Source: Sphingomicrobium sp. (lineage in GTDB: Bacteria; Pseudomonadota; Alphaproteobacteria; Sphingomonadales; Sphingomonadaceae). Taken from it: 64,000 bases of DNA. The number at the start of each line of letters is the position of its first letter. Position 1 is the first letter of the stretch. Shown piece after piece: positions 15,950 to 28,971 of this stretch. The position numbers and the translations under genes were made by a program. The DNA lies in NCBI GenBank assembly GCA_036563485.1, contig DATCMI010000001.1:248001-312000 (forward strand), read 5' to 3'. Below the pieces are notes generated by a model. The model searched no databases, was not told the origin of the DNA, and saw only the letters and a list, made by a program, of their open reading frames with translations.

Positions 15950-16894
15950 TCAGGCCGCGATCGCGAGTTCGGGCGCGGCCGGCTCCGCGCCGACTACGGA
16001 GACGAACAATTGCTCGAGGCTCGGTTTGATAAGCTCGACGCCGCTGACCGCCAGTCCGCCGCCGACGAGCAAGGCGTTGAGCCGCGCCGCTACGGTGCCG
16101 CTCAACACTTCGCCAGAAGGAAGGACGGTCACGAAGCCGCCCTCGCGCTCGGCGCGGACACCGGCAGCCGAGAGCAGGGAGAGCGCCGCTTCGAGCCGGT
16201 CGACTTCGAAGCGGATGGTCCTCGCCTGCCGCGCCTTGAGCTCGCCGATCGTCCCTTGGGTCAATAGCCGCCCACGATGCATGAGGCCGAGATGGGTCGC
16301 GAACTGCTCGACTTCGGCCAGCACATGGCTGGAGACGAGGACGGTCACGCCTTCGCGCTGCGGCAGGCCGGCGATCAACGAGCGCATATCGCGAATGCCG
16401 TTCGGATCGAGGCCGTTGGTCGGCTCGTCGAGGATCAGAACCTTCGGCCGCCCGAGCAGTGCCCGAGCAACGCCGAGCCGCTGGCGCATGCCGAGCGAAT
16501 AGCCGCCGACGCCGCGATCGGCCGCTGCCGCGAGGTCCACGATTTCGAGCACGCGGTCGATCTCCGCCTGCTCGCAGCCGAGCAGGCGGCGCGTCACGTC
16601 CAGGTTTTCGCGCCCGGTCAGGTGATCGTAATGCGATGGCGTCTCGACCAGCGCCCCGACCAGCCGCGCCGCCTGCCGCCGCTCACGGGCGACGTCGTGG
16701 CGGAAGATCGCCGCCGTCCCGGCGGTCGGCTTCAACAGCCCCAGCAGCAGCCGGATCGTGGTCGTCTTCCCCGCGCCATTCTCGCCGAGGAAGCCGTAGA
16801 CACTGCATTCCGGCACCGCGATGTCGACGCCGTCCACCGCCCACTGATCCTTGAACCTGCGCTTCAGCCCGTGAGTCTCAATCGCGTTCATCAT
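15950..16894 (-). CDS. ABC transporter ATP-binding protein (CcmA/BcrA type)
   Basis: A 314-residue ATPase with Walker A GENGAGKTT near residue 39, signature YSLGMRQRLGVARALLG near 133, Walker B VLILDEPTNGLDP near 154 and VSSHVLAE near 189. The extra C-terminal domain (about 220-314) is typical of drug or peptide export ATPases such as BcrA. Two ATG codons stand in tandem at the start. It is divergent from the DUF2975/HTH operon across 87 bases of AT-rich DNA, so the HTH protein might control both; this is inference. Confidence 0.85.
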   Translation of the reverse strand: MMNAIETHGLKRRFKDQWAVDGVDIAVPECSVYGFLGENGAGKTTTIRLLLGLLKPTAGTAAIFRHDVARERRQAARLVGALVETPSHYDHLTGRENLDVTRRLLGCEQAEIDRVLEIVDLAAAADRGVGGYSLGMRQRLGVARALLGRPKVLILDEPTNGLDPNGIRDMRSLIAGLPQREGVTVLVSSHVLAEVEQFATHLGLMHRGRLLTQGTIGELKARQARTIRFEVDRLEAALSLLSAAGVRAEREGGFVTVLPSGEVLSGTVAARLNALLVGGGLAVSGVELIKPSLEQLFVSVVGAEPAAPELAIAA

Positions 16895-16921
16895 GCACGT
16901 CCTTCTTGCGCAACGTTCGAT

Positions 16922-16970
16922 TCGGTTTAAGTTAGACCTAAATTCTATTTAAGTGCAAGTTAAACGTCTG
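16922..16970. promoter_or_regulatory. AT-rich divergent promoter/operator region
   Basis: This segment is far richer in A and T than its surroundings. It holds two direct copies of TTTAAGT (16926 and 16948) and a nearby inverted GTTAAAC (16959-16965). It lies between the divergent ABC exporter genes and the DUF2975-HTH operon, so it is the natural place for their promoters and for binding by the downstream HTH protein. The binding assignment is inference. Confidence 0.45.
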
Positions 16971-16981
16971 GAGGTCCGCAG

Positions 16982-17518
16982 ATGGTCGATATCGAGCGTC
17001 TTCGGCGGCAAAGCCGCTGGTTCGCGCAGCTTACGCTGACCCTGCTCGTCCTGACCGCGTTGGTCATCGTCGTGCCAACCGCTATCGGGCTGGCCGTGCT
17101 GGAGCGCCGCGGCGGCCCCTCGATGCAGCTCCTCGCCTGGTCGCTGCTCACCTGGGCGCCCTCCGTTTTCTACCTCTATGGGCTCGCGGCAATCCGGGGC
17201 GCATTCGCCAGCTTCGCCGCGGGCGGTGTTTTCGGCCCGGCCATCGCCAGTGGCTGCACCCGGGCGGGCGCCGCCGTGGCGGCCGGCGCGACCATGAGCG
17301 CGGTCGGCGTGCCGAACCTCTACCGCATCCTCGACCTGCGCGGCATGCCCGGCGGCTCGATGCAGCATGTCGGCAGCGTCCTCCACTTCGACACAGCCTA
17401 TCTCGCGGTGGGCGTGGTCGGCCTCGCGCTGATTCTGCTCGGGCGACTGCTGGCGCGTGCAGCCGAGCTGCAGGGTGAAGCCGCTCGCCTCAAGGGCGAG
17501 CTGGACGAGATCTTCTAA
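16982..17518 (+). CDS. DUF2975 domain membrane protein
   Basis: A 178-residue protein with four hydrophobic segments and the family ending LLARAAELQGEAARLKGELDEIF. GAGG at 16971 supports the ATG at 16982. DUF2975 proteins are typically encoded directly before a YozG-like HTH regulator, exactly as here: the TAA stop overlaps the ATG of the next gene (TAATG). The molecular role is unknown; a membrane sensor working with the HTH protein is commonly supposed. Confidence 0.85.
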   Translation: MVDIERLRRQSRWFAQLTLTLLVLTALVIVVPTAIGLAVLERRGGPSMQLLAWSLLTWAPSVFYLYGLAAIRGAFASFAAGGVFGPAIASGCTRAGAAVAAGATMSAVGVPNLYRILDLRGMPGGSMQHVGSVLHFDTAYLAVGVVGLALILLGRLLARAAELQGEAARLKGELDEIF

Positions 17519-17760
17519 TGGGGATGATCGTCACGCTCGACGAAGTGCTGGCCAGACGCCGAATGAAGGCCAAGGACCTCGCGCAGCGGATGGGGATCAG
17601 CGAGACGCAGCTGTCCCTGTTCCGCACGGGAAAGGTGAAGGGCATCCGCTTTTCGACGCTGGCCGCCATGTGCCGCGTGCTCGACTGCCAGCCAGGAGAA
17701 TTGCTCGCGTTCGACCCGGACTCAGACGAGCCGGAAGAGGAGGGAGCCGGCGCCGCTTAG
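17518..17760 (+). CDS. Cro/CI-type HTH transcriptional regulator (YozG-like)
   Basis: An 80-residue DNA-binding protein made almost entirely of one HTH_3-type domain: VLARRRMKAKDLAQRMGISE and LSLFRTGKVKGIRFSTLAAM form the helix-turn-helix. CRVLDCQPGELLAF matches the family ending, with an acidic tail after it. It is translationally coupled to the DUF2975 gene and converges with cpdR, overlapping its 3' end by four bases. Likely regulates its own operon and perhaps the divergent ABC exporter. Confidence 0.88.
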   Translation: MGMIVTLDEVLARRRMKAKDLAQRMGISETQLSLFRTGKVKGIRFSTLAAMCRVLDCQPGELLAFDPDSDEPEEEGAGAA

Positions 17761-18134
17761 AGGCGGCCGTGCTGGTCCTCGGTCTGGAAGATCCGGTCCA
17801 CTTCCATGACCAGGTCCTTCAGGTGGAACGGCTTCGACAGAAGCTTGGCTTCCGGCGCCGTGCGGCCGCCCTGCAAGGCCACGGCGGCAAAGCCGGTGAT
17901 GAACATCACGCGGATCGACGGGTCGATGGCGCTCGCCTTCTGCGCCAGCTCGATCCCGTCCATTTCCGGCATGACGATATCGGTCAGCAGCAGATCGAAC
18001 TGCTGCGATTCCAAGAGCGGCATCGCCTCGGTGCCGCAGCCGACCGACTCCACCTCATAGCCGACGCGCTGAAGCGCGCGCTGGAGGTACTCGCGCATCG
18101 ACGTATCGTCTTCAGCCAGCAGGATTCTCGCCAT
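17757..18134 (-). CDS. cpdR: CpdR-like response regulator
   Basis: A single receiver domain of 125 residues. The acidic pair is D9/D10, the phospho-acceptor is D52 in LLTDIVMPEMDG, and the conserved Lys is in LLSKPFHLKDLV near residue 101. GFAAVALQGG matches Caulobacter CpdR (FITGFAAVAL) closely. In Caulobacter, unphosphorylated CpdR primes ClpXP for degradation of cell-cycle proteins and is phosphorylated through the CckA-ChpT relay. There is no output domain, which fits an adaptor role. Confidence 0.88.
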   Translation of the reverse strand: MARILLAEDDTSMREYLQRALQRVGYEVESVGCGTEAMPLLESQQFDLLLTDIVMPEMDGIELAQKASAIDPSIRVMFITGFAAVALQGGRTAPEAKLLSKPFHLKDLVMEVDRIFQTEDQHGRL

Positions 18135-18255
18135 CGTCTTTCTATGCTCTCACCGAGGTTCTTTTTCTAGAAGCGATTATTGGCGTCGCGCGTTGCAGCT
18201 CTTCAGTGCCAGTCCTAAACTGGCACAAGTATCAGGATCGGCCCGCATCAGACAC

Positions 18256-19098
18256 GTGACGGCACTCGCCTCCCCAATCGTCCATCCGCTGCGCGGTTCC
18301 TTGCCCGTCCTGCTGTCGGTCCCGCACGCGGGCCGCGATTATCCCGACTGGCTGGTCGACAATGCGCCGGCGGGCAAAGCGGCGCTCCGTTCGCTCGAAG
18401 ACCCGCTCGTCGACAGGCTGGTGTGGCGCGCGCTCCAGCGCGGCTGCGGCGCTGTGGTCGCAAGGACTCCGAGGGCGGCGATCGACTGCAACCGCGGCGA
18501 AGAGGATGTCGACCCTTCCGTCGTCGACGGTGCGCCACGCGGCCGTGTTACGGCGCGTGCGCGCGGCGGCCTCGGCATCGTCCCCGCCCGCACTCAGCAG
18601 CATGGCTATCTGTGGCGGCGCCCGATCACCTCACTCCAGCTCGATGAGCGGCTCGATCAGGCGCATCGCCCCTATCATCGCGCAATTGCTGAGCTCCTTT
18701 CGGAAACAGTCGACCGCTTCGGTTGCGCGCTGCTGCTCGACTGCCACTCGATGCCGCCGCCTCCGAAAGGGGTGGCGCCGATCGTGTTCGGGGACTGCCG
18801 GGGACGAACCGCCGACGGATGGATCGTCCGTGAAGCGGTCGCGATCGCGCAGAGTTGCGGGTTCGAAGCTGCCGTCAACGACCCGTTTGCCGGCGGTCAT
18901 GTGGTCGCCCGCCACGGCGCCCCCGCACAGGGCGTCCACGCCTTGCAGATCGAGGTCGACCGCCGCTGCTATCTAGACGACAGCATGCACGAGCCCGGTC
19001 CAGGGTTCGACCGCGTCGCGGCCTTCCTCGACCGCCTGGCGCTCGAGCTTGGTGAAGCCCTGCTAGACCGCGACGGTTACGCAACCGCGGCGGAATAA
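18256..19098 (+). CDS. N-formylglutamate amidohydrolase
   Basis: A cytoplasmic hydrolase family that releases formate from N-formylglutamate (histidine degradation). The 280-residue protein has the metal- or substrate-binding motifs LLSVPHAGRDYP near residue 20, DCNRGEEDVDP near 78 and LLDCHSMPPP near 160. The GTG at 18256 gives the usual family length; a TTG at 18193 would add 21 residues with no family match. No hut genes are adjacent, so a specific role in histidine use is uncertain. Confidence 0.82.
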   Translation: MTALASPIVHPLRGSLPVLLSVPHAGRDYPDWLVDNAPAGKAALRSLEDPLVDRLVWRALQRGCGAVVARTPRAAIDCNRGEEDVDPSVVDGAPRGRVTARARGGLGIVPARTQQHGYLWRRPITSLQLDERLDQAHRPYHRAIAELLSETVDRFGCALLLDCHSMPPPPKGVAPIVFGDCRGRTADGWIVREAVAIAQSCGFEAAVNDPFAGGHVVARHGAPAQGVHALQIEVDRRCYLDDSMHEPGPGFDRVAAFLDRLALELGEALLDRDGYATAAE

Positions 19099-19104
19099 GC
19101 CTCT

Positions 19105-19896
19105 TTAGGCGTTCACCGGCGCCGGCTGCTGGACCTGAGCCGGGCCCTTGCCCTGCTGCATTTGGCGGCCGAACACGTTCCGCATCTCGCTGAGCGAGAA
19201 GAGGTGCGCGTAGATCAGCGGCAGCATGCCGTTCTGGTTCATCTTGCGCAGTTCGTCGCCGCGCAGGTTCCGCAGCTTCTCTTCGTCGATCATGCGGAAA
19301 CCGCGATAGATGAAGGGCTGCTCGGCGCCTTCGGGCTGGATGGCGACTTCGCCCTCCATCAGCAGTTCGGACTTGTTCAGCTCGTCCATGAAGCTGCCGG
19401 TCCGCTGTCCCGCCGTTTCGAACTGCTCGCAGAATTCGAGGATAGCCTTGGTCGCCTCACTCGGCTTGTCACCATCGAACAGCGGCTCGCCGTCCTCGAA
19501 GTCGCCGACGGCTTTCGATGTCGGATCGAAGCATAGCGACAATTCGTCGCTGTCGGGCCGCAGACGGGCCAGGAGGAACGGGTATCGGCGCAGGTAGGCC
19601 GGGATGTAGACATTGGGATCGAGCGGCCGGCCCTGATCGTCCAGGAACACGTTCACGCCCTCGTTGAGGCCCATGAGCGCGAGCGGCACGGAATTTTCGC
19701 CGACCGAGAACACGATCGGATAGTGCCGCTGGACCAGCGGAAATTCATCCACGGTCAGCGGGATCGCATGTGTACGTGCCACTTGCGACATGTCCTCCAC
19801 CGCGCGAACGTGCATGCTGCCATGCTCACTCGTGCTGAGCGGCTGGAGCTCCTTGTAGAACATCGGCAAGTTCTGGCTCGGCGCGGCAGTCGCCAT
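19105..19896 (-). CDS. SapC family protein
   Basis: A 263-residue protein with the SapC pattern: FYKELQPLSTSEHGSM near the start, HAIPLTVDEFPLVQRHYPIVF and LMGLNEGVNVFLDDQGR. The ATG at 19896 is preceded by AGGAGA. SapC proteins in Caulobacter and sphingomonads are often encoded near TonB-dependent receptors and halogenase-like genes; here it stands alone, about 9 kb from the receptor. There is no signal peptide, and the function is unknown (the name comes from an S-layer-related gene). Confidence 0.82.
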   Translation of the reverse strand: MATAAPSQNLPMFYKELQPLSTSEHGSMHVRAVEDMSQVARTHAIPLTVDEFPLVQRHYPIVFSVGENSVPLALMGLNEGVNVFLDDQGRPLDPNVYIPAYLRRYPFLLARLRPDSDELSLCFDPTSKAVGDFEDGEPLFDGDKPSEATKAILEFCEQFETAGQRTGSFMDELNKSELLMEGEVAIQPEGAEQPFIYRGFRMIDEEKLRNLRGDELRKMNQNGMLPLIYAHLFSLSEMRNVFGRQMQQGKGPAQVQQPAPVNA

Positions 19897-20090
19897 CCTG
19901 GTCTTCTCCTGGGGTGCGGACGTCCGGGGGATCCCCAAGAACGGCCAATATCTGGGTGGTCGGGCCTCTATTGCCGTCCGCCGGATTAGGCAAGCCGGGG
20001 CGCGGCAAGCACCGGCTGGAGAGCGGCTAGTTCATTGAACATTCAACGCTTTGCTGCAAGGCAGCTCCCCATGCGAGCGATCAGCAGCCA

Positions 20091-20522
20091 ATGATGCCTG
20101 GTGCCGTCTTCGGCCTGATCCCGCTGATGCTCGGCCTGTTCGCAGCGCACGGCGGACTGATCGGCCAGTCCGTGACGCGGCTGACCGTCCAAGACCAGGT
20201 CATCCTGCGGGTCCCGGTACAGCCGCGCACCTCTGCGCCGAGGGTCGAGTGGATCGAGCGGAAGGGACCGAAATGCCTGCCGGTCGGGGCCATTCACCGG
20301 GCGATGCTTTCGGGCGATGACCAGGTCGACTTCATCGTCGCAGGCCGTGGGCGCGTCCGTGCGGAGCTCGACGAGGACTGCCCGGCGCTCGATTTCTACG
20401 GCGGCTTTTACCTGCAGTTGCGGGACGACCGGATCTGCGCCGACCGCGACGAAATTCACTCCCGCGAGGGCGGAAGCTGCCGGATTCACCGTTTCCGACA
20501 GCTCGTCCCTAAGGAACGCTAG
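20091..20522 (+). CDS. Conserved hypothetical protein, membrane-anchored or secreted
   Basis: A 143-residue protein with a hydrophobic N-terminal helix (GAVFGLIPLMLGLFAAHGG), then a charged domain with KCLPVGAIHRAML, VDFIVAGRGRVRAELDEDCP and ALDFYGGFYLQ. Four cysteines (CLP, DCP, RICAD, SCRI) may form disulfides. Similar proteins recur in sphingomonads with no assigned function. Two ATG codons stand at the start and no strong ribosome site is seen. Confidence 0.65.
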   Translation: MMPGAVFGLIPLMLGLFAAHGGLIGQSVTRLTVQDQVILRVPVQPRTSAPRVEWIERKGPKCLPVGAIHRAMLSGDDQVDFIVAGRGRVRAELDEDCPALDFYGGFYLQLRDDRICADRDEIHSREGGSCRIHRFRQLVPKER

Positions 20523-20645
20523 GCGCTCGGCAACTTGTAACCAGGCGCCCGAAAGCCCACATTTCTTGACAAGACAAGGGCGTTCGCACACCCATTTTCC
20601 TGCGCCGGCGCGTTACGCCGCAGCCCACCCCAACCGGAAGAATTT

Positions 20646-21977
<1,332 letters not shown>

Positions 21978-22054
21978 CGGGCACACGCCTGACACTGGAA
22001 AGCCGCTCGGGCGGTTCCTAGCTCGCCTGCCTAACGCGACGCGAGGATAGCCAC

Positions 22055-25085
<3,031 letters not shown>

Positions 25086-25103
25086 TGCACGCCCAGGATC
25101 GTT

Positions 25104-25577
25104 CTAATCCTTCTCGTCATTCCTGATCCGGATGCCGGCCTCTGCGCCGAGTGCGCTCAATTTTCCTTCGTCGAAATTCTTTCCGAGCGTTTCCAATTCA
25201 GCGTCGACTTGCGGTGACTGGAACATCTGCCGGGCAGCCGCTTGACCGAGTTGATTGAAGGTCCCGAACGTCGCACTTGTGCCTTCCGCCTTTAATGAGG
25301 CCACTGTCTCCTTGCGGCAGTCCACGAGCAGAAGACGCTGGAATACCCCTGCGGCAGCTTTGCCGATTTGATCTCGCTTCGCGCGGTCCAACGTACTGAA
25401 CTGTTGGAGCCTTGGATCGGCAGAGATCGCCGAAAACATCCACGCCATGAAGGCATGATGATCGCTGTCGGTCGCCTTTGTTACCAGGCACCTGCTGAGA
25501 TCGTCCGCGATGACTCCCGCTTGTAACGGCGCCGCGACTCCTGCCGCCGATATCGCCGCAATGATGTGAAAACGCAT
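25104..25577 (-). CDS. Hypothetical exported protein
   Basis: A 157-residue protein with a signal peptide (MRFHIIAAISAAGVAAPLQAG) and a mostly helical mature part. Two cysteines (SRCLV and LVDCRKE) could form a disulfide. ADDLSRCLVTKATDSDHHAFMAW begins the mature domain, a pattern seen in unnamed sphingomonad periplasmic proteins. It sits between queA and the sulfotransferase gene. The base composition appears lower in GC than the neighbours. No function can be assigned. Confidence 0.65.
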   Translation of the reverse strand: MRFHIIAAISAAGVAAPLQAGVIADDLSRCLVTKATDSDHHAFMAWMFSAISADPRLQQFSTLDRAKRDQIGKAAAGVFQRLLLVDCRKETVASLKAEGTSATFGTFNQLGQAAARQMFQSPQVDAELETLGKNFDEGKLSALGAEAGIRIRNDEKD

Positions 25578-25622
25578 CTGCTCCCCTTCTTCCCCGAGCA
25601 GACCGTTTACAACAGCCAGAAC

Positions 25623-26651
25623 TTACCTCGGCAACAGCAAACTGGAATCGCCGTAGCTATAGAAACGGTAGCCCCGCTCGATCGCGTGTGCGTACGCCGC
25701 TTTCATCACCTCGAGGCCCATTAGGGCACTGACCAGCATGAAGAGCGTCGACTTGGGCAGGTGGAAGTTGGTGACCAGCCCGTCGACCGCCTTGAACCGG
25801 TAACCAGGCGTGATGAAGATCGCCGTATCGCCCTCGAACGGCTCGATCCTGCCATCCTCGCGAGCCGCGCTTTCCAGCAGGCGCAGGCTCGTGGTGCCGA
25901 CGGCGATCAGGCGTCCGCCCGCCTTGCGCACGGCGTTCAAGCGCTCAGCCGTCGCCGCGTCGATGCGGCCCCATTCGGCATGCATCTTGTGCTCGGCCAC
26001 TTGCTCGCTCTTGATCGGCAGGAAGGTGCCGGCGCCGACGTGAAGCGTCAGCGTCTCGCGAGCGATGCCGCGTGCGTCGAGCGCCTCCAAAAGCCTCGGC
26101 GTAAAGTGCAGCGCCGCGGTCGGCGCCGCGACTGCGCCCTCCTCGCGGGCGAACATCGTCTGGTAATCGTCGCGATCGGCTTCATCGACGCCGCGCTTGG
26201 ACGCGATGTAGGGCGGCAGCGGCATTCGTCCGGCTTTCTCAAGCAACAGCTCGAGCGCCTCGCTGCCGTGGAACTGGAGCAGGACCGAGCCGTCGTCCGC
26301 CTTCTCGACGGCGGACGCGGCAACGCCTTCGCCGAAGTGGATCGTGTCGCCGGCGCGGACACGCTTGGCATTGCGCAGGAAGGCTCTCCACTCGCGCGGT
26401 CCCTCCCGCTTGTGCAGCGTCGCGCCGATGCTCGCCTCTCCGCGGCGCCCCTCGAGCTGCGCCGGGATAACCTTGGTGTCGTTGAAGACCAGCACGTCGC
26501 CGGGCTGCAGAAGCTCCGGCAAATCGAGCACAGCCCGGTCCGAAAGCTCGCCCCCGCGGACCAACAACAGTCGCGCACTGTCGCGCGGCCGCGCCGGGCG
26601 CAGGGCGATCCGCTCGGGCGGAAGCTCGAAATCGAAGTCGGCGACACGCAT
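25623..26651 (-). CDS. queA: S-adenosylmethionine:tRNA ribosyltransferase-isomerase
   Basis: Makes epoxyqueuosine in tRNA, downstream of Tgt. The 342-residue protein starts [19 protein letters not shown] and has [19 protein letters not shown] near 52, [14 protein letters not shown] near 180, [22 protein letters not shown] near 203 and [15 protein letters not shown] near 298, all family signatures. It lies 11 bases downstream of the peptidyl-prolyl isomerase gene, at the end of the xseB-polyprenyl synthase-coaD-PPIase-queA series. Confidence 0.95.
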   Translation of the reverse strand: MRVADFDFELPPERIALRPARPRDSARLLLVRGGELSDRAVLDLPELLQPGDVLVFNDTKVIPAQLEGRRGEASIGATLHKREGPREWRAFLRNAKRVRAGDTIHFGEGVAASAVEKADDGSVLLQFHGSEALELLLEKAGRMPLPPYIASKRGVDEADRDDYQTMFAREEGAVAAPTAALHFTPRLLEALDARGIARETLTLHVGAGTFLPIKSEQVAEHKMHAEWGRIDAATAERLNAVRKAGGRLIAVGTTSLRLLESAAREDGRIEPFEGDTAIFITPGYRFKAVDGLVTNFHLPKSTLFMLVSALMGLEVMKAAYAHAIERGYRFYSYGDSSLLLPR

Positions 26652-26661
26652 CAGCGGCCGC

Positions 26662-27231
26662 TTAGCCGCCGAGGCGCGCCCTCACAATTTTGGTCGGCTC
26701 GGCGGGCGGTTCGCCGGGCGCGATCGCGTCCACGGCGTCCATGCCTTTCACCACACGGCCGATCGCCGTGTACCGTTTGTCCAGGCTGGCCGTCCAATCG
26801 TACATGATGAAAAACTGGCTGTTGGCGCTGTTCAGGTTGTTCGCCCGGGCAGCGCCTACGACGCCCCGCAGGAAGGGCACGGACGTGAATTCGGCAGTGA
26901 GGTTCGGCAGATCGGACCCGCCCTCGCCGGTCCCTTGCGGGTCGCCGCCCTGCGCCATGAATCCAGGGATCACGCGGTGGAACTTCAGCCCGTCGTAGAA
27001 GCCGCGACGGACCAGTGTTTGGATCCGCTCGACATGGCTAGGCGCGAGATCTGGGCGCAGGACGATCTCGACCGTGCCGCCGTTCGAAAGCTCAAGGAAC
27101 AAATGGTTCGCCGGGTTCGCGGCGATCTCCGCCGGCGCAACCAGGCTCGGCTTCGCGACCGGCGCCGGCGCCGGTGCAGCGGCCATCAACAGAGCGGCAA
27201 AAGGCAACGCCGCCAAAGCTTTGATCAACAT
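26662..27231 (-). CDS. Peptidyl-prolyl cis-trans isomerase, cyclophilin type, exported
   Basis: A 189-residue cyclophilin with a signal peptide ending near [10 protein letters not shown]. The ATG at 27231 has GGGAGGA directly upstream. The catalytic-site motifs [15 protein letters not shown] and [12 protein letters not shown] are present, with [18 protein letters not shown] before them. It probably assists protein folding in the periplasm. It stands between coaD and queA on the same strand. Confidence 0.92.
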   Translation of the reverse strand: MLIKALAALPFAALLMAAAPAPAPVAKPSLVAPAEIAANPANHLFLELSNGGTVEIVLRPDLAPSHVERIQTLVRRGFYDGLKFHRVIPGFMAQGGDPQGTGEGGSDLPNLTAEFTSVPFLRGVVGAARANNLNSANSQFFIMYDWTASLDKRYTAIGRVVKGMDAVDAIAPGEPPAEPTKIVRARLGG

Positions 27232-27281
27232 GTTCCTCCCCGCAAAATCACTCCGCCCGTGCCGTACGACGGCTGAGCGGC

Positions 27282-27773
27282 TCATGAACCCCGTTCCAGA
27301 TGGCGCCGCACGTCCTCGGCCACGGCCGGCGTCACGAAGCGGTCGATGCAACCGCCGTAGCGCGCGATCTCCTTGACCAGCTTCGACGCGATCGGCTGCA
27401 GCGACACGTCTGCCATCAGGAAGACGGTCTCAATGTCGTCATTCAGCTGCTGGTTCATCCCGGCCATCTGGAACTCATATTCGAAATCGGCGACCGCGCG
27501 CAGTCCGCGCAGGATCATCGACGCACCCTGCGCTTCGGCGAAGTTCATCAGCAGAGAATCGAATTCGACGACCTCGATATTGCCGCTCAGGCCGGCAACT
27601 TCGCGCCGCACCATCTCCATCCGCTCGGCGACCGAGAACATCGGCTCCTTGGACGGATTGGTGGTGACGCCCACGACCAGCCGGTCGACCAGGTGCGCGC
27701 CGCGCCGAACGATATCGAGGTGCCCCAGCGTCATCGGGTCGAAGGTCCCGGGATAGACGGCGATTCTCTTCAT
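27282..27773 (-). CDS. coaD: Phosphopantetheine adenylyltransferase
   Basis: Catalyses the fourth step of coenzyme A synthesis. The 163-residue nucleotidyltransferase has the TxGH motif in YPGTFDPMTLGHLDIV near residue 7, ILRGLRAVADFEYEFQMA near 88 and FLMADVSLQPIASKLVKEIA near 122. I chose the ATG at 27773, which overlaps the stop of the polyprenyl synthase gene by one base (TGATG); a TTG one codon earlier is possible. Confidence 0.95.
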   Translation of the reverse strand: MKRIAVYPGTFDPMTLGHLDIVRRGAHLVDRLVVGVTTNPSKEPMFSVAERMEMVRREVAGLSGNIEVVEFDSLLMNFAEAQGASMILRGLRAVADFEYEFQMAGMNQQLNDDIETVFLMADVSLQPIASKLVKEIARYGGCIDRFVTPAVAEDVRRHLERGS

Positions 27774-28687
27774 CAATGGTTTCTCTCGATCGCGAAGCGG
27801 GCGATGGCGCGCAGCAGGTCGGCTTCGCGGCCATGGTCCGACAGATGCTCGACCGCCTGCTCGACCAGGAACCGCGCCTGCTGCCGCGCCCGTTCCTCGC
27901 CGAGCAGCGACACGAAGGTCGCCTTGCCGGCATCCGCATCGCGCCCAGTCGGCTTGCCCGCGGCACCCGCGTCGCCGCTATGGTCGATCAAATCGTCGGC
28001 AATCTGGAACGCCAAGCCGATGTTGCGCGCATATCCGCGATAGGGCGTGCGCGCCTCGACCGGCTTTTTGGCCATGATGCAGGCCGCCTCAACCGCATAT
28101 TCAATCAACGCGCCGGTCTTCAGCTGTTGCAACCTGGTAATCGCGGGCAGGTCGAGTTGCTCGTTCTCGGCCGCAAGGTCCATCATCTGCCCGCCCGCCA
28201 TGCCGTTCGGCCCGGCGGCGCGCGCCAGCTGAAGCACCAGGTCGGACCGAACCCAGGGATCCTCATGAGTTGAAGGGTGGGCGAGGATGTCGAACGCCAT
28301 CGCGTGAAGGCTGTCGCCGGCGAGCACCGCGGTGGCCTCGTCAAAGGCCTTGTGAACGCTCGGCTTGCCGCGGCGAAGCTCGGCATCATCCATGCACGGC
28401 AGGTCGTCGTGGATCAGCGAGTAGACGTGGATCGCCTCGATCGCGCAGCCGACCCGCACCGCGCGCTCCGGATCGATCGCGAACAGGCGCGCCGCGGCCA
28501 CGGTCAGCAGCGGCCGGAGCCGCTTGCCGCCGCCGATCGCGGCATGGCGCATCGCTTGGTAATAAGGGTCGCGGCTATCGCCGGGCAGCGTCAGCAGCGC
28601 GTCAAAGAAATCGTCGACCTCGGCGGCGACGGCTTTCGCCGCCACCTCCAGCTCCTCGCTCAGGCGATCAAGCGTCTCAACCGGCAT
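27773..28687 (-). CDS. ispA: Short-chain polyprenyl diphosphate synthase (farnesyl/geranylgeranyl type)
   Basis: Condenses isopentenyl diphosphate with allylic diphosphates. The 304-residue protein has GGKRLRPLL near 52, the first aspartate-rich motif in DDLPCMDDAELRRG near 92, and the second in LAFQIADDLIDHSGD near 232. YSLIHDDLPCMDD places Tyr and Ser before the first motif, compatible with a farnesyl or geranylgeranyl product; sphingomonads need both for carotenoids and quinones. Its start overlaps the xseB end by 11 bases and its stop touches the coaD start. Confidence 0.9.
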   Translation of the reverse strand: MPVETLDRLSEELEVAAKAVAAEVDDFFDALLTLPGDSRDPYYQAMRHAAIGGGKRLRPLLTVAAARLFAIDPERAVRVGCAIEAIHVYSLIHDDLPCMDDAELRRGKPSVHKAFDEATAVLAGDSLHAMAFDILAHPSTHEDPWVRSDLVLQLARAAGPNGMAGGQMMDLAAENEQLDLPAITRLQQLKTGALIEYAVEAACIMAKKPVEARTPYRGYARNIGLAFQIADDLIDHSGDAGAAGKPTGRDADAGKATFVSLLGEERARQQARFLVEQAVEHLSDHGREADLLRAIARFAIERNH

Positions 28688-28928
28688 CGAATGGCTTAAG
28701 GCCTGCGGGCTTGCCGTTGCTGCCGAAGGCGATCTGGTCGATGCGCGCCTGCGCGTCCCTCAGCCGCCCTTCACAGTGGCGGCGCAGCCGGTCACCCTCC
28801 TGGTAAAGCTCGATCGACCTATCGAGCGGCGCTTCGCCCTTCTCGAGCGTGCGCACGATCTCCTCGAGCCGCCGCAGCGCGTCCTCGAAGCTCAGCTGCT
28901 CGACGGCACTCGTGTCCCCATCTGCCAT
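28677..28928 (-). CDS. xseB: Exodeoxyribonuclease VII small subunit
   Basis: The 83-residue protein shows the family core LSFEDALRRLEEIVRTLEKGE and PLDRSIELYQEGDRLRRHCE, a helical hairpin that binds XseA. The ATG at 28928 gives the normal length; the longer in-frame reading adds unrelated residues. It is the first gene of the isoprenoid/coaD operon, an arrangement (xseB-ispA) shared with many proteobacteria. xseA is not in the window. Confidence 0.92.
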   Translation of the reverse strand: MADGDTSAVEQLSFEDALRRLEEIVRTLEKGEAPLDRSIELYQEGDRLRRHCEGRLRDAQARIDQIAFGSNGKPAGLKPFDAG

Positions 28929-28971
28929 GGCGCGATTGTGACCCTCGACCGGGTTCAACGCAAGCGAGCGG

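Noticed and set aside
21990-22020. Hairpin after the DEAD-box helicase as a terminator
   Set aside because: The stem is short with a mismatch and there is no T tract.
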